Origin: Protea cynaroides
Lineage: Eukaryota; Streptophyta; Magnoliopsida; Proteales; Proteaceae
Assembly (NCBI GenBank): GCA_028583415.1
Contig: CM053265.1
Span: 38,025,597-38,089,596 of the forward strand
Direction of reading: 5' to 3'
DNA length: 64,000 nucleotides
Position numbers and translations under genes: made by a program
Notes under the pieces: model-generated
Told to the model about the DNA's origin: nothing
Seen by the model: only the letters and a program-made list of their open reading frames with translations
Databases searched by the model: none
Part shown: one piece after another, positions 53,026 to 63,049 of the stretch
How the letters are laid out: the number at the start of each line of letters is the position of its first letter
Position numbering within the stretch: the stretch's first letter is position 1

Positions 53026-55297
53026 TGTCACACCCCAATTCCATACTATTCAGAATGGTGTAATGAACCGCTAACAATCCAACGGTTCAACCAGGATCTC
53101 GTGTAGGCTGTATCCGTGTTATCTAAACTCCATACATCCACATTCATAATCAGAGTAAATATATAATAGCGGAAGTCTTATAGTAAAATGAATTGAGAAT
53201 CTACTGTGATATTAATATTTAAATAGCAAATTATTCTGTATCAACTGAGACATAAATAAACATCAAATACATGTCCATAATAAATCCAACTAAGAAAACT
53301 AAGAAAATATCTAATCAAATACACATGAGTTGCACTCGCAAGAAGAGTCATGTGTATCCACTTCAGCTTCAACTTTCATCGCCGCTACGTTCCCGTACGC
53401 TGGAGCGTTTACATAATCTTCAACGGTATAACCTGCATCATCAACTAAAAATATTCGACGTCGAGGGGTGAGCACACATCATGGCTCAGTGAGCAAACAA
53501 AACAATGCAACAGTATATATGCATGCAATCAATTCATATCTTTGGTCTGGTTTATAGTTTGCAATGTGTAATAGAAATGTTAGGTGGTAAAAGGTTAACA
53601 TTTATTGACCCCGCCTCTATACACAGGGTGTGGAAGTTCGCCCAAAGGTTAACGTTTATTGTCGTCCCCATCTACCCTAATCATGAACATTATACAACAA
53701 AGGTTAACGTTTATTGCTGTATAGTGCCATACCAACACGTAAGCCCCTGCTGGAGAGGGCTTACAAACTGGGCTCGCAACTAACCAATCCTAATGCCAAA
53801 CAGTGTATCCATGGCCTCACCAAGCATCCCTTAGAATATCCATAGAGATAGTGCTATGGCCCACCAGTAGATTCAGAGACTACAAGGACCGAGACCACCT
53901 CCCCTGATACTCTACGACATAATAGTTCTGCTAAAGTAATGGCGATACGACGATGCTAATGCCCAAGACTCAATACGGTTAATGTTTATTGACGTTCTCA
54001 TCACACCTCCCCTGATACTCGCTCGCATCAAGTACACCAACCACACACATACAATCACATGCCTATTCCTATCATCATCATCATCATCATGTTATAAACA
54101 ATAAAATAAATATGCATGAACAAGTAATAGAAATATTGGATGACATGTTGTATGCACATGACAAACATAGTCGCATAGAATCAAGTATGGGATTGGACTC
54201 AAGAAAACAAGAAAACAGTTTGTTACTAACCAATTAGTTTAGAGTTCCGTTTCCTCACCTTAGCTTGCCAATAGATACTCTTTCAAGCTTTAGAATCACC
54301 TTTATAATGTTATTATATTGCTAGAAGACCTAACAAAGTCGATAGAATTTATTAAGAATTAATTCCAAATTTAAAAACCATTCTAACTGAGGGTCGGAGG
54401 TAGGGTCGGAGTCATGATCGACCCTGGGTGCGACCCTCCCCAAATCTGAACTTCTAGAACCCTGAGGGTTGATACTCAGGATCACATAGGGTCGGATGGT
54501 CATCGACCCTCTGTGCAACTCTCGGTGGGTTTTGGTCAATTTTCTTCCTTTTAATCCATTCTTCGTGTTTTTGGGGTCCTATGGCTTGCTTCTACAGTCC
54601 ATTCAACATGCATTCCATGGTCTAGAACCATGAATCACCCACCCAAATAGCTTTCATGTATTCTCCCATGGTTTTCCATGAAAACCTAACCATGGGTTGA
54701 TGGTTTGGGTTTCTCTGAGATATCACTCTCATCATTATCTAACCTAAGGCCTGTAGAAACTCATGGAATTAGTATCCATACCTGAGAAGAACACTCATTC
54801 TCTGCAACTCTTCTCCTTTTGCTTTCTTCTCTACTTTGTTTCTCTTCTTCTTCTCTTCCTTCTCTTCTCTTTCTCTCAATTCAATTAGGATTGTAAAAGG
54901 AGTGAAAGAAGCTTAGGGACATCCTTTAAATAGAGTAGAAACATCCTAAATAAGTCCCTTTGAGATTAGGAAAGAATCCTAATCGAAATTATGGAAATTT
55001 CCTAATTTCAACTTTCACTGGCAACTGAGGGTCGATGGGAGGGTCGATGATCCCGTCGACCCTAGGTTTCTAATGTGTCTGATCCTCCCTGTAAAACAGA
55101 GGGTTTGACTTTCTGTCTTGGGGGGTCCGACCCTCCCTTGCTGGGTATGCGACCCTCCTTCTAATTTAAGTATTTTTGGGTCGATTTGATACCTGGGATC
55201 ACGATCTCCTTCACGCCCTTGGTCCATTTGACTCAACCATGATGGGTAAACCTGGTTTAAGGTGATAAGACCAGATTAGTTTGATACGGGTCTTACA
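53026..55297 (-). repeat. Element D 5' LTR (2272 bp)
   Basis: On the minus strand it runs from TGTAAGACCCGTATC (55297) to GGGGTGTGACA (53026). TATA box TATTTAAA at 54925-54932; arrays 55025-55160 and 54387-54525. GTTAACC repeats at about 53595, 53646 and 53703. Confidence 0.93.
53311..53444 (-). CDS. LTR-encoded mini-ORF in the D 5' LTR
   Basis: VDDAGYTVEDYVNAPAYGNV, an acidic part, then HDSSCECNSCVFD and TAG (53311-53313). The acceptor-like TTTTTAG is intact, unlike in the D 3' LTR. Confidence 0.5.
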
Positions 55298-56174
55298 GAG
55301 GTGGTCTCAGACCGTGTGGTCTCTGACTCTGTCGGGAGGCCTTAGCTCTAACACTATAGACGTATTGAGGGATGCTGGGGTGAGGCCTTGGATACACTGT
55401 ATGGCATTAGGATTGGTTAGTTGTGAGTCCAGTTTGCAAGCCCTCACGAATAGGGGCTTACATGTTTGTATGGATAGGGCATTAGGGGAAGTGTTGTTAT
55501 TATTTGATCTAGACACTTTAGCTCTATCTCTATTCCATGGTGGGTGCATGTGGGATGGCAATGGTGTTTCATCCATTGGGCGGATTCACATACTCATGTA
55601 TAGAGGTGCGGCAGCTACTAAACCTTTCTATAGCATATTGCAAACTTATAAACTAGACCAATGATATGTATTGAATGCATGCATATGTTTGTTGCATTAT
55701 TTTGTTTACTCAATGAGCCGTGATGTGTGCTCTCCCTCCCTTTCGACGTCGAATATTTTTAGTTCTTGATGCAAGTCCTACTGTTAAAGAATAAATGAAA
55801 GCACCGACATATGGACACGTTGCTGCGATGGATGTAGAAGCTGAAGAAGATGCTCATGATTCGTCGTGCGAGTGCAACCCATGTGTTTTTTATTAGCTTA
55901 ATTGTTTAGTTATTGGAACATGTAATTGATTATTTTACTTTATTTTATGTCTTGAGGTATATTGGAGATAATTGGATACTTAATTATGCTATCACTGTCA
56001 GATACTCAGCTCATTAGATTAAAGACGTTCGTTATCGTTTGTTTACTCTGAATTTGCTTGTGGGATGTATCTGGTTTAATCGAATGGGCACGGCCTATAC
56101 AAGATCCTGGTTGAACCGTTGGTCTATGGATTGTTCATCACACCATTCTGGTTGGTTCAGAATTGGGGTTGACA
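55298..56174 (+). repeat. Element A 5' LTR, segment 3 (U5 end)
   Basis: It starts with GAGGT (target copy of D) and continues AGGTGGTCTCAGACCGTGTGG, the sequence expected after segment 2. It has TTAGCTCTA boxes, the mini-ORF and the end GGGGTTGACA, one base shorter than the usual GGGGTGTGACA. Confidence 0.85.
55763..55896 (+). pseudogene. LTR-encoded mini-ORF in element A, with a stop
   Basis: Same length and position. It keeps AMDVEAEEDAHDSSCECNPC and ends at TAG 55894-55896, but has TAA near 55792 (GTTAAAGAATAAATG). The TTTTTAG acceptor is intact. Confidence 0.45.
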
Positions 56175-56177
56175 ACT

Positions 56178-56189
56178 TGGTATCAGAGC
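56178..56189 (+). other. Primer binding site of element A
   Basis: TGGTATCAGAGC, 3 bases after the LTR end at 56174. Confidence 0.88.
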
Positions 56190-56376
56190 TCCAAGGCTCT
56201 GCTCAATTAAACCATAATACCACCACAAGGATCGTGAACTGAGTTAGGACAAATTAAAAGCTGTAATAAAAATACACCATCAACACCTGTGTTGTATGAA
56301 ACGTAAACTAAGAAGAAAATAATGCACATATGTAAATGGGAAACCAATGTTATATATAGAAAAGATACATCCGAAT

Positions 56377-56410
56377 CAGAGTACGGTCCACAACCCAGAC
56401 AGTTACTCTA
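56377..56410 (+). ncRNA. Leader stem-loop, A
   Basis: CAGAGTA / TACTCTA outer stem, GTCC / AGAC inner region partly lost; 188 bp after the PBS. Bases 56190-56376 hold nothing else. Confidence 0.5.
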
Positions 56411-56440
56411 TAATATAAAAGGAAAAAGAAATAAACGACA

Positions 56441-57228
56441 TCATGAAGCTGGGGGTGCTGGAGGAGGAGGTGCCTCACGATCTCGGTCATAGCCCTCAAC
56501 ATATACTCTCGCAAGCCAGGCTACTTGAGTTTGGGTCACCGGGAGACTAGCTGCCAGATTTGCTACCCTCTGATCTGTGGTACATTTGAGCTTCCCTAAT
56601 CTCACGTAGTAGTCCCGTCATGTCATCTGGTGGTGAGCGCAAATGACCAGTTAAGTGAGAAGGAGCCCAAGAAGGACCAGCTCCAGTGGAATGCTATGGT
56701 GATGGAGGAGGTATAGCATCCACATCCATGTACATCCGATCATCATCCTCCTTATCATCACTCTCATGTGCCTCTGCTCCTACCTAGGCTACTGTTGTTG
56801 CCGCCTTTACATCTGCTGTCGCTACCTGAGTGAGAGGACGTCTCATAGCATTTCTCTCCTCGTCACTGACCTGCACATCTCACATCCCCATCCGGCAGAT
56901 GGCCTCCCAGTCAAAGTCAGTTGAAAAAGTGTCCTCGTGAATCCTCTCATCGACCAAGTCTACCTGCAGGCAAGTGAGTAGAGTGGTGATCAAAAGCCCA
57001 TAGGGTAGGTTACCCACTAGACCAGGCGTTGTGGTATGGTGCATGGTCCTGATAATGATATAAGGAAGGAAAATAGGCTGCCTAGTGCGGATGCAGTACA
57101 GAAGGTACTGGGTCAACTGTGAAACCTTCTCATAGTGTCCACTCTGGGGAATCAGGTTGTGTTGAATGATCTTGCAATACACTTGGGGCTTTGGACGTAG
57201 GTTAATTGCCTTCATCTGCCAGCAATCA
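56441..57228 (-). pseudogene. Antisense leader gene of element A, 3' part only
   Basis: The C-terminal part of the antisense gene, cut by element F at 57228. Open in 57215-56880: VYCKIIQHNLIPQSGHYEKV, RQPIFLPYIIIRTM, GNLPYGLLITTLLT, DFDWEAICRMG. A stop (TGA) lies at 56878-56880. Beyond it frames change, with an acidic linker and a short tail ending at 56441-56443. The tail lacks the repeated coiled-coil units seen in E. The N-terminal half should lie beyond element F. Confidence 0.72.
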
Positions 57229-59489
57229 TGTAAGACCCATATCGCACTAATCCGGTCTTACAACCTTTAACCAGGTCTACCCATCATGGTCGAGCCAAAT
57301 GGACCAAGTGAGTGAAGGAGATAACAATCCGAAGTATTAAACTGACCCAAAAACACTAAAATAGGGCCGTGGGTCGCACACCCAGCTAGGCAGGGTCCGA
57401 CCCCCCAATATAAAAAGTCAGACCCTGAGTTTCTAATCGGGGGTCGGACAATTTAGAACCAGGGGTCGATGGGATCTCCGACCCCCTCATCGACCCCCAA
57501 TCTGCCGATAGAAACCGTGAATTGGGAACCTTTCAAATTGCAATGGGATTCTTTCCTAATCTCAAGGGAACTTATTTTGGGAGTTTCTACTCTATAAATA
57601 GGACGTCCCTAAGCCTCTTTCACTCCTTTTAGAACCCTAATTGGATTGAGAGAAAGAAAAGAGAAGGAGAAGAGAAGGAGAAGAGAAGGAAAGTGGAGAA
57701 GAAGATCAAAGAGAAGGCTTCCAAGAAACAAGTCTGATTCTCAGGTATGGATACTATCTCCATGTAATTCTTAAGCCCTTAGAATAGATTGATGAGGGTA
57801 TGATCTAGGAGAAACCCAAATCATCCACCCATGGTTAGGTTTCAATGGAAAACCATGGGGGAGATTATTAAAACCATGTAAATGAATAAACTATGGTTTT
57901 AAACCATAGAACATGTATGGAATGGATTATTGAAGCAAGCCAGAGGACCCAAACACGAAGGAATGGTGAAAATTTTGACTAAACACAGGGGGGTTCGCAT
58001 GGGGGTCGATGGAGAATCGACCCTACCAGACCCTAACATCGACCCCCAGTGTTCGGGAATTCCAGAATGTGGGTGGTAGCACCCAGGGTCGATGGAACAT
58101 CCGACCCTAGCATCGACCCCTAGTTAACAACAAGCTTTTTTAAATCAAAATTAATTCTAATTAAATTCTATCGACTTGATTAGGTCTTCTAGTGATATAA
58201 TAGTGATATTAAGTTGATTCTTAAAGCTTGAGAGAGGATATACAATCAAGCAAATGTGAGGATACAAGACCTAAACTAATAGGTTAATAATAAACTATTT
58301 TATTTCTTGAGTCCAATGCCATGATTGATTCTATGCGTATATGCTTGTTATGTGCATTCAACATGTCATCCAATGTTTCTATTATTACTGTTCATGCATA
58401 TTTAAATTATCGTTTATAACATGATGATGATGATGATGATAGGAATAGGCATGTGAATGTATGTGTGTGGTTGGTGTGCGTGATGCGAGCGAGTATCAGG
58501 GGGGTGTCATAGGCTGGGCCTCAGCACTTTAGCTCTATCTCTAACTCAAGTCTAGTCCACTGACATCGTCGTATTGCCATTACCTTAGCAGAACTATTAC
58601 GTCGAAGTGTATGAGGGGAGGTGGTCCCGGACCATGTAGTCTATGACTCAGCCGGGAGGCCTTAGCCCTATCTCTATGGACGTATTGAGGGATGCTGGGG
58701 TGAGGCCTTGGATACACTATTTGGCATTAGGATTGGTTAGTTGCGAGCCCAATTTGCAAGCCCTCGCCATCAGGGGCTTACATGTTGGTATGGTTAGAGT
58801 ATCAGGGGAAGTGTCATAGGCCGGGCCTCAGCACTTTAGCTCTATCTCTATTCCATGGTAGGGTGGATGGGGACGATAATAAACGTTAACCTTTGGGTGG
58901 GCCTCCACACCCTGTGCATAGAGGCGAGGCGGCCACCGAACCTTTCTATAGCGCATTGTAAACTTATTTACCAGACCAAAGATATGAATTGAAAGCATGC
59001 ATATGTTTGTTGCATTGTTTTGTTTGCTCACTGAGCAATGATGTGCGCTCACCCTCTCGACGTTGAATATTTTTAGTTGATGATGCAGGTACCACTGTCG
59101 AAGATTATAGGAGTGCTCATGTGTACGGGCGTGTTGCTGCAATGGAAGCCAAAGACTTAGTGGATACGCATGATCCCTCATGTGAGTGCAACTCATGCGT
59201 ATTCAATTAGATTTTTGTTTGAATTATTAAGGGAATGTAATTGATACTTTATTTATTTATGTCTCAGTTGATACAACAATAACTTGATATTTTATTATGG
59301 CTATCACAGTTAGATTTCTCAGTTCATTTACTATAAGACTTCTGTTATTATATATTTATTCGGTTTATGGTTGTGGATGTGTATGGTTTTATTTTTAATG
59401 GACACAGCCTATTAGAGATCCTAGTTGAATCGTTGGTTTATTAGCGGTTCATCACACCATTCTGAATAGTACGGAATTGGGGTGTGACA
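57229..59489 (+). repeat. Element F 5' LTR (2261 bp)
   Basis: TGTAAGACCC to GGGGTGTGACA. TATA box TATAAATA 57593-57600. Arrays of GGGGGTCG / CGACCCCC at 57366-57500 and 57988-58125. ATG-repeat microsatellite near 58422, TTAGCTCTATCTCTA boxes, mini-ORF and U5 hairpin as in the other families. Confidence 0.92.
59077..59210 (+). CDS. LTR-encoded mini-ORF in element F
   Basis: VDDAGTTVEDYRSAHVYGRV, then AAMEAKDLVDTHDPSCECNS and CVFN, ending at TAG 59208-59210. The acceptor TTTTTAG is intact. It is the most diverged of the open copies, yet has the same length and Cys spacing. Confidence 0.5.
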
Positions 59490-59492
59490 ACT

Positions 59493-59504
59493 TGGTATCA
59501 GAGC
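59493..59504 (+). other. Primer binding site of element F
   Basis: TGGTATCAGAGC, 3 bases after the LTR. Confidence 0.92.
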
Positions 59505-59711
59505 ATCTCAGGCCCTGTCTATAACCAGCATACTTTCACAAGCACTCGTGAAATGAGATAGGATTAAAGATAAAAAATTTAATACGAACACACTATAAGC
59601 ACCAGTATTGTTTGAGACAGAACTGAAAGAGAATAATGCATCTATTAAATGAGAAACAAATTTATATACAACCAAAATGAAGAATAAATGTTTATATATA
59701 TATGACTAAAG

Positions 59712-59745
59712 CAGAGTACAGTCCACAACCCGGACAGTTACTCTG
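59712..59745 (+). ncRNA. Leader stem-loop, F
   Basis: Identical stems to B and E (CAGAGTA/TACTCTG, GTCC/GGAC), 208 bp after the PBS. Bases 59505-59711 hold nothing else recognisable. Confidence 0.65.
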
Positions 59746-59774
59746 AAGTATAAAAGAAAGATAAAAGAAATACA

Positions 59775-61132
59775 TCAAGAAGCTGGAGGTGATGGTGGAA
59801 GCGGTGCCTCAAGGTCTCTATCATAGTCCTCAGCATAGACACAAGTCAACCAAGCTATCTGAGTCTGGGTCGTCTGGAGACTAGCTGTGAGACCAGCCAT
59901 GCGCTGGTCAGTCACGCGCTGAGCATCCCTAAGCTCTCCCACCCACTGATCCGACATGCGCTGAGCAACCAGAAACTCTCCCACCCGCTAATCGGACAAG
60001 CACAGAGCATCTAGAAGCTATCCCATCCTCAAGTCAGACATATGCTGAGCCTCTCGTATCTCATTCAAGATCCCCATTATTTCATCAGAAGAAGCATAAT
60101 AAGGACCAGCTGCATGTGAAGGACCAGCTAAAGAAGACGGAAAAGCTCCTGTAGTTTGAGTAGGTGATGGAGGAGGTATGGCATCTACATCCATGTACAG
60201 ACGATCTTCATCATCTCCATGAACCCCTGCTCCAGTGGCTGCTGCTGCTGCCTCAGCGTCAACCATCTCCACTAGAGTGCGAGGGTGCACCATCGCGTTC
60301 CTCTCCTCATTGTTGTCCTAGGCATCCCGCATGCCCATCTTACAGATGGCCTCCCAATCCAGAGGCGATGAGAAGGATTTCTCCAGAATCTTCTCATCCA
60401 TCAAGTCAACACCCAGGCGCGTAGGCAGCGTAGTAATCATGCGTCCATAAGGCAGGTTGCCAATATTACTGGGCAACGTGGCACTGATCATCGTCCGCAT
60501 GATGATGTAAGGAAGGCAGACGGGCTGCCTAGTGCATATGCAGTACAGTAGATACTGGGTCAACTGGGAGACCCTCTCGTAATGTCCACTATGCGATATC
60601 AGGTTGTGCTAGATGATCTTGCAGTACACCCGTGGATCTGAATGTAGGTAACTCCCTTTCATTCCCAGTGATCCTCTCTGGTAAGCTGATGATCTATCTC
60701 AGCCCTCATCTATAATGAAAAGAACTGGGGCTCTCTAGGGGCACAGAATACGAAGGAGCTGTCATATGAGATACGCAGCAAATCCGCTAGCTACTGATAG
60801 TCAAAGGAAATCTCAATCCCCTTGACATTGCTAGTGGTCCTGAGCTCACTGCCCCTCTCAATGTCGTTGTAATCCCCCACCACTTGGAGATTACAATTGA
60901 ATTGGCGTACCCAGTCAGGACAGGTATAGGCATCATAGGTGATGATAGGGAGCCATCCCATGTTGCCAAAAGCTCCCTCCGTATTGAACAAAGCCAAGCT
61001 AGCCAAGCTAGCCAAGTCCACCTTACGGCCTCCCTTTACTTTCTTATGAGCGTAGCAGGCATACTGCGTCTCGGCTTCAGTGGAACGGAAGCGAAGACGG
61101 TCACGAACACTTGGTACCTTGGTACGAGCCAT
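59775..61132 (-). pseudogene. Antisense leader gene of element F
   Basis: ATG 61132 (MARTKVPSVRDRLRFRSTEA), stop 59775-59777. The N-terminal domain is open to a stop near 60791: GNMGWLPIITYDAYTCPDWV, NCNLQVVGDYNDIERGSELR, VKGIEISFDYQ. It has an in-frame Leu/Ala/Ser insertion (LASLASLALF). Further breaks lie between 60600 and 60790. The middle (RQPVCLPYIIMRTM, GNLPYGRMITTLPTRLGVDL) is open in 60563-60318, the acidic linker in 60293-60018. The coiled-coil tail (VAQRMSDQWVGELRDAQRVT, DQRMAGLTASLQTTQTQIAW) contains at least four ~15-residue units. Confidence 0.78.
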
Positions 61133-61137
61133 AGTAT

Positions 61138-61265
61138 CTGCAAATAACAATGAAAAACAAATAATGGCTTTGTGGAGATGAAAAACCCAAAATTTTGACA
61201 TTACAACGACGTAAATTGGTCAAAAGCCTCACTTTTCACCCATACACGTGGGCAGGAGGACTTAC
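61138..61265 (-). other. 5'UTR intron of the F antisense gene (128 nt)
   Basis: Donor CTAT|GTAAGTCC and acceptor TTATTTGCAG on the minus strand, five bases before the ATG. Confidence 0.65.
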
Positions 61266-61353
61266 ATAGATCCTAAACTATCCTGTATGACTCAGACAGT
61301 TGGAAATTTTAGCTAATGAGATTGAATTGGAACTTAAAAATATGATTTTTAGT

Positions 61354-61572
61354 CCGGGGGTCAGAAAATTCCACTAAAACCATCGACCCACCCATCGACC
61401 CCCGCATCGACCCTCGGCTCTCGATAATCTGACAGAGAACCAGGGGTCGCACCCTGGGTCGGACATCCTCTGACCTCCCCCCCATCGACCCCCGGCTCTC
61501 GGGAAGAATTGGTTATTCCTCAGGGTCGCATACTAAGGGTCGGACATCCATCGACCCCCACCATCGACCCTG
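61354..61572. repeat. F-type motif array (GGGGGTCG / CGACCCCC) upstream of the antisense gene
   Basis: More than ten units, including CATCGACCCCCG, GGGTCGGACATCC and ATCGACCCCCACC. The 5-C form matches the F LTR rather than B, D or E. It lies beside a TTTTTAAGTTCC box (61330-61342, minus). The remaining leader 61573-61717 is AT-rich, with the gag acceptor at 61693. Confidence 0.78.
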
Positions 61573-61717
61573 CAGTGAAAATAGAACATTTTCGACAGAA
61601 TGATCTGAAAAATTTGAAATTTTCATTTGTTAGTGGTTTAAAATATGAGAATGAAGTATATAATGATCGTCTCACATGTTCACTGATTTTTAGGCAATCC
61701 AACTATCAGATTAGCTA

Positions 61718-62977
61718 ATGGATGGACGTAAAGTAACCAGACAAAGCCGTAACTCTATCCTACCACCACCACCTATGGGGGAAGATGACACACCCAGAAA
61801 CACAAGGGAATTCAAACACGGCACTGTCCGTCATCAATGGGCAGACAAATCCAACAAATCTACCAGCTCCACCTATAGACTTGGCTACAGTCGTATTGAA
61901 CTTGGCCCAACAATTGCAACAAATGCAACAGGCACAGGCTACTATGGAAGCTGCCATATGTATGACTTTTCCAGCTGCACAGACACCTCCAATGCTAGCA
62001 GGACAGGCAAGCACAGCTCCAGGGGGAAGTAACACAGTACCCCACGCACCTCAGACTCCCATCATGCAGGCTCAAGTACAAAATCCTGAGGTAGCTCAAG
62101 GTGGATATCAATACCAACCACCTATGTATGGGGCGTATGTCCTGCAGTAACTAGACCACTCTAGACTGGTGGAGCATTTTCTGAAACTGAAGCCCAAAGA
62201 ATTTAATGGCAAGCCAGCAGATCCCTTATGGCTGGTACACTGGGTTGATGAGATGGAAAGAAATTTTATGATTATGACAGTGAATGAAGAAGAGAAAGTA
62301 TTGTATTCCACCTTTATGCTGAACGGAGATGCACACCATTGGTGGAGGTCTACCAGGACATATTTATTAACAAATTACGCCCAACTGACTTGGGATATTT
62401 ATAAGGAGGCTCTCTTTGAGAAGTACTTTCCTTGAAGTTTTAGAGATTCTATGGAAAGAGAGTTCTTGAGTTTATATCAGGGGCAGATGACCATGGATGC
62501 ATATCAACAGCGTTATGAAAAGCTGTTCTTCTTTGCACCTGCCAGTATGCAAGGGGAAATCACAAAGACCCAAAGGTTCGTCATGGGACTTAGGGGAAGC
62601 ATGTGAGCATGTTTTGGGACTTGAAATTAAAATCTATAATGAAGTTGCACAAATTGCTCGAGTGATAGAGTCGAGCCAGAAAGAGAGCTACCTTGCTCAA
62701 AATTGGGGAATAAAAAGGCCTAATAGAAATTCTTACAACGGAGGGAACACCAAGATATTCAAACCCTTCCATACTCAAGGCTTTAATGCTGCAGCCAAGA
62801 CTACTCCCGCAGCCCCACAGCAACAAAAGCCAATCACTGAAGGGGTGAAATGTTATAACTGCAATCAAGTGGGACATATGGCAAGGGAATGTCCTAAGCC
62901 CAGGAAACAGCTACATCAAGGATGAGTTTACGCGATTACATCTAAGGATGCTGCCACATCACCTGATGTGGTCACAG
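61718..62977 (+). pseudogene. gag: Gag of element F, frameshifted
   Basis: ATG 61718 (MDGRKVTRQSRNSILPPPP). A frame change near 61790, then the Gln-rich helix (AQQLQQMQQAQATMEAAI). Stop TAA near 62149. Capsid: LKPKEFNGKPADPLWLVHWV, GDAHHWWRSTRTYLL, TGA at 62433, AYQQRYEKLFFFAPASM. A further frame change near 62600 follows, then HVLGLEIKIYNEVAQIARVI. Intact CCHC finger CYNCNQVGHMAREC (62850-62891). TGA near 62923. Exon end at 62977. Confidence 0.87.
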
Positions 62978-63049
62978 GTATGACTTAAATTTTTTTGTTA
63001 GTTATATTACGTTGTATGAGCATGTAGACTAAACCAAATCAAATCTCAT
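62978..63049 (+). other. Gag-protease intron of element F (72 nt), acceptor damaged
   Basis: The donor GTCACAG|GTATGACT and the ATGAGCATGTAGACTAA branch block are kept. The acceptor reads ATCTCAT|GTATCA where B and E have ATCACAG|GTATCG, so this copy probably cannot splice. Confidence 0.6.

Larger units (their letters stand above)
31367..55297 (-). mobile_element. Element D: near-complete chromovirus in reverse orientation carrying element E
   Basis: Its minus-strand 5' LTR is 53026-55297 and its 3' LTR 31367-33671. The target copies AAGGT (31362-31366) and GAGGT (55298-55302) differ by one base. Without E (39380-51321 plus one TSD copy) it is about 12.0 kb. It has all parts: PBS (53011-53022), stem-loop, antisense gene (here on the plus strand), gag and pol. 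The integrase is the least damaged in the window, with scattered stops mostly of CAG-TAG, CGA-TGA or TGG-TGA type. Confidence 0.93.
1531..57228 (+). mobile_element. Element A: outermost Ty3/gypsy chromovirus, interrupted three times, 3' part beyond the window or lost
   Basis: The LTR opens with TGTAAGACCCGTATC at 1531 and closes with GGGGTTGACA at 56174, followed by a primer site. Removing insertions B and D leaves an LTR of about 2.34 kb. Of the internal region only the PBS, the stem-loop and part of the antisense gene (56175-57228) are present before element F interrupts it. No gag or pol of A is seen here; these may lie beyond F. A carries a distinct motif array (GTGTGGTCG / CGACCACAC). 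It is the oldest element of the nest, because all others lie in it directly or indirectly. Confidence 0.8.

Noticed and set aside
58422..58442. ATGATGATG microsatellites in all LTRs (also 29587, 32448, 40575, 50225, 54072)
   Set aside because: They are short, at homologous LTR positions and part of the family sequence; no separate significance is seen.
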